A stretch of DNA of 29,648 nt, from the IMG/VR virus record IMGVR_UViG_3300027900_000009, positions 1 to 29,648 of that record, one strand, 5' to 3'. The notes beneath the pieces are model-generated. The model was not told the origin of the DNA, did not search any database, and worked only from the letters and a program-made list of their open reading frames with translations. Made by a program: the position numbers and the translations under genes. Within the stretch, counting starts at the first letter, position 1. Each line of letters starts with the position of its first letter. Positions 12,858 to 19,066 of the stretch are shown here, piece after piece. Origin of the DNA: a virus.

Positions 12858-13252
12858 CTCCCCAGGAGTGGGAGGAGAAGTGGTGGGAAACTTACAGGAC
12901 CCTACGGAGGGCAAACCCCACTAAGTCCCTACAGTTAGTGCAAAAGTCTGCCACTAAGTGGATGTTGGAGACGTATGGTTCTAAACCTGATCCCGCCCTT
13001 CCCAAGCCGGGTTTGATCCAGGTAATTAAAATGGGCTTGGTAGTGAAGAGAGGTATCTCAATGTTCAAGTTTACCCCTGTAATGATCTCCGCGGCCCTGG
13101 TTGCGGGCGCCTCCGCGTTTGCTGCGGCGTACAACCTCGCCGTGGGTGACGGGGTTATCACCACCATGGAGTGGATCTCGGTTGTGTGGGCGGTTGCTAG
13201 CGCGGTGACTGGAACGCTTTTTCAGTCCACCCCGAAGCCTCCGGTCGTCTAA
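12845..13252 (+). CDS. Two-helix membrane protein, possible holin-like or envelope protein
   Basis: GTG 12845 lies 4 bases after GGAGG and gives 135 residues. The first ~70 residues are soluble and basic (EWEEKWWETYRTLRRANP). The rest has two hydrophobic segments, PVMISAALVAGASAFAAAYN and MEWISVVWAVASAVTGTLF. A short GDGVITT turn joins them, a pattern seen in small phage membrane proteins annotated as holin-like. An in-frame ATG at 13061, 7 bases after GAGAGG, would start MFKFTPVMISAAL just before the first helix. This could give a second, short product of 63 residues, as with dual-start holins. It closes the cassette. Confidence 0.8.
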   Translation: MVPLTPQEWEEKWWETYRTLRRANPTKSLQLVQKSATKWMLETYGSKPDPALPKPGLIQVIKMGLVVKRGISMFKFTPVMISAALVAGASAFAAAYNLAVGDGVITTMEWISVVWAVASAVTGTLFQSTPKPPVV

Positions 13253-13349
13253 ACGTATTTCGTCACGTATTTTGGAAGGGGGAGGGGATGGATGGTTTTA
13301 ACTTGGTGGGAAAGCTTCCTTCCCCTTCACCTATTTCTAGGAGATCTTA
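13253..13349 (+). other. Intergenic region with 8-base direct repeats
   Basis: ACGTATTT occurs at 13253-13260 and again at 13265-13272, 12 bases apart, about one helical turn, suggesting an operator or protein-binding site. A long-range inverted repeat GAAGGGG (13275-13281)/CCCCTTC (13322-13328) follows. I see no clear -35/-10 pair and no T-tract. Confidence 0.35.
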
Positions 13350-14330
13350 ATGGCAGTACCTAGGGTAATACCCTGCTTTCATTCTTACGGGCAGGCGCCC
13401 ACCCAGTTTGCTATAGACCTCTCCAAGGCTCTTAGGTTCTCTGGCACCTTTATACCTTATGTGATCCATGAGCAAGGGTGCTACGTGGAGTCTTCCAGAA
13501 ATAAGCTGGTGCGTGCCTTTTTGAAGTCTGATGGTACCCACATGATGATGATAGATGTGGACATCAGCTTTGAGTCTGATGCCTTCCTCAAGACCTTCAC
13601 CATTTTCGAGCAGACGCAGTCGGATGTGCTCTACGGAAACTATGTCCTAGGAAACTCCGCGAACTCCCTCTTTGGGGGGCCGAACAACAAGAGCCAGGAA
13701 TCTGCTGTTATGGTGAACCTCAAGCCTAACATGGTCTACGATGGCATCGCCACAGGGGGCACTGGGTGGGTGATGCTTAGGAGAAACCTCTTGGAGCGGA
13801 TGGAGAAGGAGTGCCCCGGGCCATGGCACTGGTTCGCCAGGGATCTTACCTCCGATGGGACTGACTATCGTGGGGAGGACATCTCCTTTGGCCTGAGAGT
13901 TTACAACATGGTTCCTAAGCCTAAGGTTCTAGGTACTACCGCGGTCTTCCTGAGGCATCTCAAGGTTCAGCCCTTTATCCCACAGTTCATGAATGGGGTA
14001 TCCAAGGATTTGGGCGTGCCGTCGGTCTCCTTCCCTAACCCTTACGAGGGGAATCCAAACTTCCTGATCAGCGGGAACCATGTAATCGAGAAGAAGAGCT
14101 TGACCCCTGATCAGCTAGCTCAGATAGAGATGCAAATTTTGGCCCAAAAGGTAGAGGAGGAGAAGAATGCCCAGCGTGAGCGAGAAGCAGCGAAGGTTCA
14201 TGGGAGCGGAGCTAGCGAGAAGGAGAAGGGGAAAGAAAACCAAGACTGGCATGTCGGAGAGCCAACTCAGGGACTTCGCCAAGAAGCCGGGGCTGACGGA
14301 CATGCTAAAGAAGAAGTCTTGAAGCCCTAG
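13350..14330 (+). CDS. GT-A fold glycosyltransferase with overprinted charged tail
   Basis: ATG 13350 follows AGGAGAT with 5-6 bases spacing. The segment ESSRNKLVRAFLKS (47-60) then THMMMIDVDISF (63-74, DxD motif Asp69/Asp71) is typical of phage GT2-like glycosyltransferases that bind nucleotide-sugars through a metal. DGIATGGTGWVMLRRNLLERM (written here as two parts, DGIATGGTGWVM and LRRNLLERM) and TDYRGEDISFGLRVY match the acceptor/catalytic half. The last ~55 residues are a low-complexity charged tail (EEEKNAQREREAAK, then KEKGKENQDWH). Another well-supported short gene is encoded there in a different frame. The tail may thus be a by-product of overprinting. The enzyme may glycosylate DNA bases, virion proteins or host glycans. 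Confidence 0.9.
   Translation: MAVPRVIPCFHSYGQAPTQFAIDLSKALRFSGTFIPYVIHEQGCYVESSRNKLVRAFLKSDGTHMMMIDVDISFESDAFLKTFTIFEQTQSDVLYGNYVLGNSANSLFGGPNNKSQESAVMVNLKPNMVYDGIATGGTGWVMLRRNLLERMEKECPGPWHWFARDLTSDGTDYRGEDISFGLRVYNMVPKPKVLGTTAVFLRHLKVQPFIPQFMNGVSKDLGVPSVSFPNPYEGNPNFLISGNHVIEKKSLTPDQLAQIEMQILAQKVEEEKNAQREREAAKVHGSGASEKEKGKENQDWHVGEPTQGLRQEAGADGHAKEEVLKP
14167..14322 (+). CDS. Short basic phage protein (DUF3008-like) overlapping the glycosyltransferase tail
   Basis: In the +1 frame relative to the glycosyltransferase, ATG 14167 follows a strong GAGGAGGAGAA ribosome site and encodes 51 residues, ending TGA 14320-14322. The sequence MPSVSEKQRRFMGAELARRR then RGKKTKTGMSESQLRDFAKK resembles the short, basic SKxQxRxMG...GMSExQLRDFA phage proteins I know as DUF3008-type hypotheticals. 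The attribution is from memory. Such resemblance would be unlikely in a random shadow frame. The whole gene lies inside the glycosyltransferase frame. Function unknown; it is Lys/Arg-rich and may bind nucleic acid. Confidence 0.65.
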   Translation: MPSVSEKQRRFMGAELARRRRGKKTKTGMSESQLRDFAKKPGLTDMLKKKS

Positions 14331-14337
14331 GGGGCTT
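14322..14337 (+). promoter_or_regulatory. Hairpin over the stop of the glycosyltransferase and ribosome site of the next gene
   Basis: AAGCCC (14322-14327) pairs with GGGCTT (14332-14337) around TAGG, enclosing the TAG stop and covering the AGGGGG ribosome site of GTG 14340. It may throttle initiation unless ribosomes arrive from upstream. Confidence 0.35.
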
Positions 14338-14339
14338 TC

Positions 14340-14645
14340 GTGAAGACCCGGCTTCCAGCTACGCAGCTAACTCTGCCTGGGGGCTTTAAGATTATCCTGC
14401 TCTACCGCACGCAAAAGCAGTGCAAGCGCTATTCAGGGGATGATGTTTGGGGCTACTGGGATCAGGGAGTAAACGGGGGGAAGATAGTCATCAACAAGGA
14501 TGCGCCTCTTTGGAGGCAGCACAGAACCTTCGGGCATGAGTTGGTCCACGCGGTTCATGACTACGCACATTGGCTGGACCGTAGGGCTGAAGACCTGAAG
14601 GAAGAGGGGGAAGCTACCCTAAGGGAGCTTAAAGAGGAGGACTAG
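14340..14645 (+). CDS. HExxH zinc metallopeptidase-like protein
   Basis: The 101-residue product contains TFGHELVHAVHDYAHWLD, with His66-Glu67-x-x-His70, the zinc/catalytic motif of gluzincin-type peptidases. Glu89/Glu91 in the downstream helix could be the third ligand. An upstream beta segment (FKIILLYRTQ, GGKIVINKD) precedes the active helix as in minimal metallopeptidase domains (ImmA/IrrE- or SprT-like). GTG 14340 lies 5-6 bases behind GGGGG. Small stand-alone HExxH proteins in phages act as anti-repressor proteases or cell-wall-associated enzymes. It precedes an M15 peptidase, which may hint at a cell-wall role. Confidence 0.82.
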   Translation: MKTRLPATQLTLPGGFKIILLYRTQKQCKRYSGDDVWGYWDQGVNGGKIVINKDAPLWRQHRTFGHELVHAVHDYAHWLDRRAEDLKEEGEATLRELKEED

Positions 14646-14647
14646 AA

Positions 14648-14974
14648 GTGCTACATTTCAAGGCCGGCGTAGGCTTAAAGAAGTTGCAGCCACAGCTCGT
14701 GCTAGGGATCATGTTGATGAAGGATATTCTAGCCAAGACTTGCGGCCCCACGGTAGACTGCGTGATTACTAGCTGCAACGATGGGGAGCACATGCAGGGG
14801 TCTTTTCACTATTCCGGGAAGGCAGCTGACTTCCGCACTCAACACACTGGAATGGCCAAGAGCTTTGCAGAAGAAGCACGAAAAGAGCTAGGTCCCCTGG
14901 GATTCGATGTTATCCTCGAAGACCTGGGCCAGCCTAACGAGCATCTCCACTTGGAGTACGACCCGAAAACCTAA
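14648..14974 (+). CDS. Peptidase M15-type D,D-carboxypeptidase/endopeptidase
   Basis: Signature residues are GSFHYSGKAADFRT (His54, Asp61) and NEHLHLEYD (Glu98, His99, His101), which together make the zinc site of the M15 family (VanY/VanX and phage L-alanyl-D-glutamate endopeptidases). Members hydrolyse peptidoglycan cross-bridges or stems. At 108 residues it is near the minimal catalytic domain, with no signal peptide or cell-wall-binding repeat. GTG 14648 follows GAGGAGG with 8 bases spacing and the gene lies 2 bases after the HExxH gene. It could be a second endolysin, a virion-associated lysin or a small accessory lytic enzyme. Confidence 0.9.
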   Translation: MLHFKAGVGLKKLQPQLVLGIMLMKDILAKTCGPTVDCVITSCNDGEHMQGSFHYSGKAADFRTQHTGMAKSFAEEARKELGPLGFDVILEDLGQPNEHLHLEYDPKT

Positions 14975-14985
14975 GGAGGGTAAGC

Positions 14986-15495
14986 ATGAGGGAGTTCCTT
15001 TCTGGGGCAACCCGGGATGAAGACACCACAAAGTTAGACTTCGAGGGCTTCTTAAGCCCTCTAGTTTTACGGCGTTTCGCGGAGTACATGCATGAGCATA
15101 GAGTCCAGGCGGATGGGACCTTAAGGGCCTCGGATAACTGGCAGCGGGGGATACCTAAGCTAGCTTACATGCAGTCCCTTTTTAGGCACTTCATGGATGT
15201 TTGGACGCTTTGGAGAGGGGACAAGGTTCTAGCGCCTGTGGGTAAGGCTTGGGAGGATGCTCTTTGTGCAATGCTGTTTAACGTCCAAGGCCTCCTCCAC
15301 GAGAGCCTTCTTAGCCAAGGTACAGTGCGATCAGAAATATATTATCCTGGCTCGATTCGTAACCAGGACGGTCTGGGCAGAATTCGCGATCTGGAGGGCA
15401 AGCTGCTCAGCCCTGAAGAAATGGAAGCTCGCGCCAAGGATGCTAGTGACGCCTCTTTTGGGCCTTGGCTGGGTTATAACAAGAGGAGAATCTAA
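14986..15495 (+). CDS. dATP/dGTP diphosphohydrolase-like (DUF5664/MazG-type) protein
   Basis: The segments KLDFEGFLSPLVLRRFAEYM, LRASDNWQRGIPKLAYMQSL, FRHFMDVWTLWRG and WEDALCAMLFNVQGLLHE are the hallmark of the phage family once called DUF5664. It is now named for the N-terminal dATP/dGTP diphosphohydrolase domain (MazZ relatives). The EGF-x-SP, DNW-x-G-I and EDALCA motifs carry the metal-binding acidic residues of an all-alpha NTP pyrophosphatase. It converts selected dNTPs to dNMPs and so shapes the nucleotide pool. ATG 14986 follows GGAGGG. In Z-genome phages this activity supports 2-aminoadenine synthesis, but no other gene of that pathway is in this window. 169 residues. Confidence 0.87.
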   Translation: MREFLSGATRDEDTTKLDFEGFLSPLVLRRFAEYMHEHRVQADGTLRASDNWQRGIPKLAYMQSLFRHFMDVWTLWRGDKVLAPVGKAWEDALCAMLFNVQGLLHESLLSQGTVRSEIYYPGSIRNQDGLGRIRDLEGKLLSPEEMEARAKDASDASFGPWLGYNKRRI

Positions 15496-15717
15496 GTGAC
15501 TGAAGAGACGCAAGAAGGGCCTGCTAGTCCTAGCATCGAGGAACTTTTCCAGGTGGTCCAGGCGCATCACTCTGCACTGCAAGGGATCTCTACGCACCTT
15601 ATGCAGGTAGCTGGTAGGCTAGGGGAAGTGGAAGCTCTCCTTACCTTTCTCACAGGGGAAGCTGAGCAGCCTAAGGAGGAGGAGGAGGGAAGTAGTCCTC
15701 AGGCTGATGGACACTGA
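15496..15717 (+). CDS. Small acidic coiled-coil-like protein
   Basis: GTG 15496 directly follows the previous stop. The 73-residue product has a helical centre (SIEELFQVVQAHHSALQGIS, then HLMQVAGRLGEVEALLTFL) with heptad-like hydrophobics and an acidic tail (EAEQPKEEEEGSSPQ). It is probably an oligomeric helical adaptor; no family recognised. It overlaps the start of the exonuclease by 11 bases. Confidence 0.75.
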   Translation: MTEETQEGPASPSIEELFQVVQAHHSALQGISTHLMQVAGRLGEVEALLTFLTGEAEQPKEEEEGSSPQADGH

Positions 15718-16405
15718 GAAGGCCAAGATCCTTTTCTGGGACATAGAAACCCGGGGCCTCCAGGCGGACTATGGCTCCATCTTTTGTATCGGCTACAAGT
15801 GGCAAGGGGAAGAGAAGACCCATGTGGTCTCGATTCACGACGTCCCTGGGAAGCACCCCTTGGACGACAAGGAGCTGATCAAGTGGTTCGTGAAGGAGGT
15901 TTGGAATGAAGCTGACGTGGCAGTGGGCTGGTACAGCTCCGGGCATGATGAGCCCTTCCTTAGAACACGCTCAGCCATTCACAAGCTGGCAGCACCTAAG
16001 ACTGTCACCACTCTCGACCTGTGGGGTAAAGTTTGGAAGAGATTTAAGTTCTCCAAGAACTCCTTGGATAACGTCTCCAGGCACTTAGGCCTCACCAACA
16101 AGTGGTACAACCCACCCCAGGACTTTGAAAGGGTCCTCTGGGGTGACAAGGCTGCGATGAAGCGGATCGTGAAGCACTGCAGGGTGGACGTGGAGATCAC
16201 CGAGCAAGCCTACAAGCGCCTGGCACCTTTCATCCTCGCGCACCCGAGGGTAACTCACGACTCCTGGCGCTGCCGCACCTGTGGTAGCGAGAGCATCCAG
16301 CGAAGGGGCTGGAAGTACACCGCCCTTAAGGGTAAGACTATTCAGGTGTGGTGTAGGGCTTGCGGGGGCTGGGATACCAAGAGCCCGAAGGAGTTAGGAA
16401 AGTGA
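15707..16405 (+). CDS. DnaQ/RNase H-like 3'-5' exonuclease with C-terminal zinc ribbon
   Basis: Exo I is ILFWDIETRG (Asp12, Glu14). Asp81 in YSSGHDEPFL fits exo II, and HCRVDVEITEQAY (His157, Asp161) fits exo III. Together they form a DEDD active site as in the RNase_H_2/YprB-like exonucleases. The intervening TTLDLWGKVWKRFKFSKNSLD (given here as TTLDLWGKVWKRF and KFSKNSLD) matches the family's helical linker. After residue 185 a zinc ribbon is appended: CRTC (189-192) and CRAC (216-219). It would degrade single-stranded DNA or RNA with two metal ions; the ribbon probably adds nucleic-acid binding. It is separate from the polymerase-linked exonuclease downstream, so the phage encodes two such nucleases. 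232 residues. Confidence 0.9.
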   Translation: MDTEKAKILFWDIETRGLQADYGSIFCIGYKWQGEEKTHVVSIHDVPGKHPLDDKELIKWFVKEVWNEADVAVGWYSSGHDEPFLRTRSAIHKLAAPKTVTTLDLWGKVWKRFKFSKNSLDNVSRHLGLTNKWYNPPQDFERVLWGDKAAMKRIVKHCRVDVEITEQAYKRLAPFILAHPRVTHDSWRCRTCGSESIQRRGWKYTALKGKTIQVWCRACGGWDTKSPKELGK

Positions 16406-17322
16406 GCTTCCCCTGCACCAAGTGCGGCGCGTGCTGCGCGAAGGTCCAGGGAGAGCCTTGGAGTTCCACCCTTCCACTTAACCCTGATGGCTCTTGCCAG
16501 CATTACGACCCTAAGAGTAAGGAATGCAAGATCTACTCCACCCGGCCTGACATGTGCAGGATGGACTACTTCTGCCCCCCGCACTGCTGGGAGTGGCAAG
16601 AGGGCTACTGTGACAGGATTCACCAAGCCCTTTATGGGGTTTCACGAGAAAGGGGAGAAAATTGTACTCATGTAGTCGGAGGAAAAATGTCTAAAAAGGG
16701 CTCGGTACTTATTCTAGGGGCGGGGCGCTCTTCTTTCCAAAGGGTTGGCGTGTACTCCCCTGGAGAAACTCCACCTAGCAACTCCTTTTTTCTCAACTTT
16801 GAAGACATCTGGACTATAGACATAGACCCAGAGGCTAAACCTAAGATCACCTGGGATCTGGAGACCTCGGAGACTTTTGCTGGAAGAAAGAATCTCATCT
16901 GGCCTGTGCCAAATGGCTTCTTTGATGAGGTTCATGCGTATGAGCTTTTGGAACATCTCGGTCGGATGGGGGACTACGAGTTCTTCTTCGCCCTCTGGAG
17001 GAAGATCTGGGAGGTTCTCAAACCTGGGGGCGTGGTGTGTGCTACTACCCCTTGGTGGGAAAGTTCCTGGGCCTGGGGTGACCCTGGGCATAGGGTGGTC
17101 TACTCCCCAGCCTTGCTGATCTACCTTGACCAAGACAACTATTTAGCGCAGGTTGGCCACACCGCGATGACAGACTACCGGAGGTTTTTTCCTCCTCCTT
17201 ACTCCTTCAAGGTTAGAAACTCCTTGATGACTAGCATCAACTCTACCGTACCAGATCCCAGAAGCGCAGGATTTACCTTTGTGCTACAAAAGGTGGACTG
17301 GAAAAATGAAAGTAAAAACTAA
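16402..17322 (+). CDS. YkgJ-type CxxCxxCC protein fused to SAM methyltransferase, with internal start
   Basis: GTG 16402 overlaps the exonuclease stop (GTGA), giving 306 residues. Residues 1-90 are the YkgJ-like metal-chelating domain: FPCTKCGACC (Cys5, 8, 11, 12) plus DGSCQHYDPK, ECKIYSTRPDMCRMDYFC. From residue 96 a class I methyltransferase follows: VLILGAGRSSFQR (short motif I region), DIWTIDIDPEAKP (acidic strand), VHAYELLEHLGRMGDYEFFF and WEVLKPGGVVCATTPWW (motif VI/VII of Methyltransf_11). ATG at residue 96 (16687) has its own strong GGAGG ribosome site, so a free methyltransferase is probably also made. The YkgJ-like domain is of unknown biochemical role. The substrate is unknown. Confidence 0.87.
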   Translation: MSFPCTKCGACCAKVQGEPWSSTLPLNPDGSCQHYDPKSKECKIYSTRPDMCRMDYFCPPHCWEWQEGYCDRIHQALYGVSRERGENCTHVVGGKMSKKGSVLILGAGRSSFQRVGVYSPGETPPSNSFFLNFEDIWTIDIDPEAKPKITWDLETSETFAGRKNLIWPVPNGFFDEVHAYELLEHLGRMGDYEFFFALWRKIWEVLKPGGVVCATTPWWESSWAWGDPGHRVVYSPALLIYLDQDNYLAQVGHTAMTDYRRFFPPPYSFKVRNSLMTSINSTVPDPRSAGFTFVLQKVDWKNESKN

Positions 17323-17671
17323 GTGCGGGGAGATAGAAACCCCAAACTTTTCAGACATAGGTCCTAGAACCAAGTACTGGGCTGAAGCTCTCCAAGACCT
17401 ACTCAAGGTGGAGGAGATCTACTGCGTCCTTGGCGCAGCTTTGGAAGAGGCCTATCGAGCTGGTGGGGCTATGGCTATGGCACGTATATTAAGGGGGTTC
17501 AATGCGCATGAGGAGGTTGTGGACGCTGATTTCAAAGTCATCCCAGAAGGGGGATCAGGACCCATCACTGCGGAGCCAGCTAGCCCTGGCGAAAGCAGCG
17601 GACCCACTGAACATCCCGTGGTTGACGGAAGCGTACCTGGAGGCCCTGAGGAAAGCCCCCCAAGCCAGTGA
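17306..17671 (+). CDS. Hypothetical protein with Pro/Gly-rich tail
   Basis: ATG 17306 lies inside the end of the preceding gene, behind a GGACTGGAAAA element, and gives 121 residues. The first ~75 residues look folded and helical (IGPRTKYWAEALQDLLKVEE, YCVLGAALEEAYRAGG). The last ~40 are Pro/Gly/Glu/Ser-rich (EGGSGPITAEPASPGESSG, then PGGPEESPPSQ). That tail coincides with another plausible gene in a second frame, so it may be produced by overprinting. Function unknown. Confidence 0.7.
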   Translation: MKVKTKCGEIETPNFSDIGPRTKYWAEALQDLLKVEEIYCVLGAALEEAYRAGGAMAMARILRGFNAHEEVVDADFKVIPEGGSGPITAEPASPGESSGPTEHPVVDGSVPGGPEESPPSQ

Positions 17672-17714
17672 AGCCACCAAGAAAGCTTGGAGAAAGGTGA
17701 TAGGCCTTGCCTAA
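17502..17714 (+). CDS. Possible short helical protein overlapping the previous gene's tail
   Basis: ATG 17502 stands 4 bases after AAGGGGG. The 70-residue product has a convincing helical C-terminal half (PSLRSQLALAKAADPLNIPW, LTEAYLEALRKAPQASEATK, KAWRKVIGLA) and a basic N-terminus. It overlaps the upstream hypothetical gene by 170 bases in another frame. Its stop (17712-17714) overlaps the next gene's TTG start by 8 bases, with GGTGAT as shared ribosome site. It competes with the Pro-rich tail frame for being the real coding sequence here. Protein-like composition favours it, but the start codon is uncertain. Confidence 0.48.
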   Translation: MRMRRLWTLISKSSQKGDQDPSLRSQLALAKAADPLNIPWLTEAYLEALRKAPQASEATKKAWRKVIGLA

Positions 17715-18417
17715 ACGCTTTAGCACCTTTACCATGACCAGTGATCCTCACCACCCCGGAGCTGAAAGGCTCCGGAAAAGTGCTCTCTACTGGGGCTGGG
17801 ACCTCACCTTTTTGCCTTGTGAGACTTGGGACCCCCTCTTTAGATGCCAGCAGATCTCCCAGCTAGAGTTCCTAAGGAGGGAGAAGCCTGAATTCTTCCT
17901 TTACCTAGATGCTTGGGACACGATATTTTGTGGGCCTCCACAGGAGATGATTTTTGAAAAGGGGGTCCTGACCTTTTGTGGCGATCCCCTCTTGGGAGAC
18001 TGGCAGAACAAGGCTCTGGTAGCTAGGTTTACCCCGGATGCCTTCCCGCCTGCCAAGATGGACGAGTTCCGCTTTGTGAATGACGGGGTGATATGGGGAG
18101 ACCCGGAGATCCTATTAGACCTGGGAGATGACTACCTCAAGAACTACCCCGCCAGCTTGAACCAGGACTACTTCAACTTGAGGTATGCCTTCGAGACCTC
18201 CCTCAGGAGGAATCGCCTGCGGGTGGACTCCGGGGTCAAGACTGTGATCAACGTAATGGGCATGCTGGCAAAGGCTGTAGATAGAAACTACAATGGTAGG
18301 CTTACTTACAAGCCTCTCAAGACTACTCCCGTGATCATGCACTCTCCGGGCACCAGACCTAGAGATCCCATTGCGCCTATTCCCCAGTGGATGGAGGAGG
18401 AGTATGCCTCAGGCTGA
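17707..18417 (+). CDS. Glycosyltransferase (PLOD/procollagen-type GT-A), first of a tandem pair
   Basis: TTG 17707, 5 bases after AAGGTGAT, starts MPKRFSTFTMTSDPHHPGAE. The donor-sugar motif is FFLYLDAWDTIFCGPP, a D-x-x-D metal site in a beta strand. It is followed by RFVNDGVIWGDPEILL (acceptor loop) and NQDYFNLRYAFE then LRVDSGVKTVINVMG, in the order of PLOD1-3/LH3-like glycosyltransferases known from giant viruses and phages. Its closest relative in the window is the next gene: both share CxxT/TFTMT-type starts, WGW[DK]L, [MD]xWDT and [ND]xGVIWG. They transfer sugars to hydroxyl groups of proteins, glycans or bases. 236 residues; the TTG start fits the paralogue alignment. Confidence 0.87.
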   Translation: MPKRFSTFTMTSDPHHPGAERLRKSALYWGWDLTFLPCETWDPLFRCQQISQLEFLRREKPEFFLYLDAWDTIFCGPPQEMIFEKGVLTFCGDPLLGDWQNKALVARFTPDAFPPAKMDEFRFVNDGVIWGDPEILLDLGDDYLKNYPASLNQDYFNLRYAFETSLRRNRLRVDSGVKTVINVMGMLAKAVDRNYNGRLTYKPLKTTPVIMHSPGTRPRDPIAPIPQWMEEEYASG

Positions 18418-19066
18418 GCCCTACATCTGCACTACCATGACCACCGAGGGGGGGAAGTACTTCGACCTTCTCAAGTCGGCTAGAAAGTGGGGTTGGAAGC
18501 TGCAAGCCCACTTTACCCCCGTGGAGGATGGGGATGAGGAACTCTTCTCCAAGGCCTACCATGCATACATAAAGAGGAAGCACCTGGAACTGAAGAAAAT
18601 ACTAGAAAAAGCCTACCTCCTTGAGGGGTTCAAACGCTTCTTCTACATGGATGGCTGGGATACTGTCCTTACTGGCCCTCCTGAGGAAATCCCTTGGCTC
18701 CACCCGCTCAACTTCTCCGCGGAAAAATTCTCCTACCCGGAAACGCGCTACATAGACCTCTTTCCCCCGGGGTCAATGCCTTCCCTGAATGCCGGAGTAA
18801 TCTGGGGCGAGATAGAAGCCTATCTTGCTCGGTGCCCAAGATACGAGATCTTCGATCAACTAGGCTGGATCAGGGAGTATATGAATAACCCTGAGGGGAT
18901 CTGGCTCGACACGGAGTCCCAGGTGGCAGTGAGTCTTTACGGCATAGCTGATCAAGACACCTGGGGCTACTCCGGTGGGCGCACTATTTATCGCCCTACA
19001 GGCACCAAGCCTCTAGTCCTACATGCTAATGGGAAGTGGTTTCTGCCTGCTTGGCTAACATGCTAA
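18404..19066 (+). CDS. Glycosyltransferase (PLOD/procollagen-type GT-A), second of a tandem pair
   Basis: ATG 18404 sits 4 bases after GGAGGAGG and overlaps the first paralogue by 14 bases, giving 220 residues. Shared blocks with the first copy are PYICTTMTTEGGKYFDLLKS, ARKWGWKLQAHF, RFFYMDGWDTVLTGPP (donor site), SLNAGVIWGEIEAYL and WLDTESQVAVSLYG. It has a longer Lys-rich linker (KRKHLELKKILEKAYLLEG) than its neighbour. Sequence divergence between the copies shows old duplication, so the two probably use different donors or act sequentially on one acceptor. No signal peptide. Ends inside the polymerase/UDG gene start by 7 bases. Confidence 0.87.
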   Translation: MPQAEPYICTTMTTEGGKYFDLLKSARKWGWKLQAHFTPVEDGDEELFSKAYHAYIKRKHLELKKILEKAYLLEGFKRFFYMDGWDTVLTGPPEEIPWLHPLNFSAEKFSYPETRYIDLFPPGSMPSLNAGVIWGEIEAYLARCPRYEIFDQLGWIREYMNNPEGIWLDTESQVAVSLYGIADQDTWGYSGGRTIYRPTGTKPLVLHANGKWFLPAWLTC

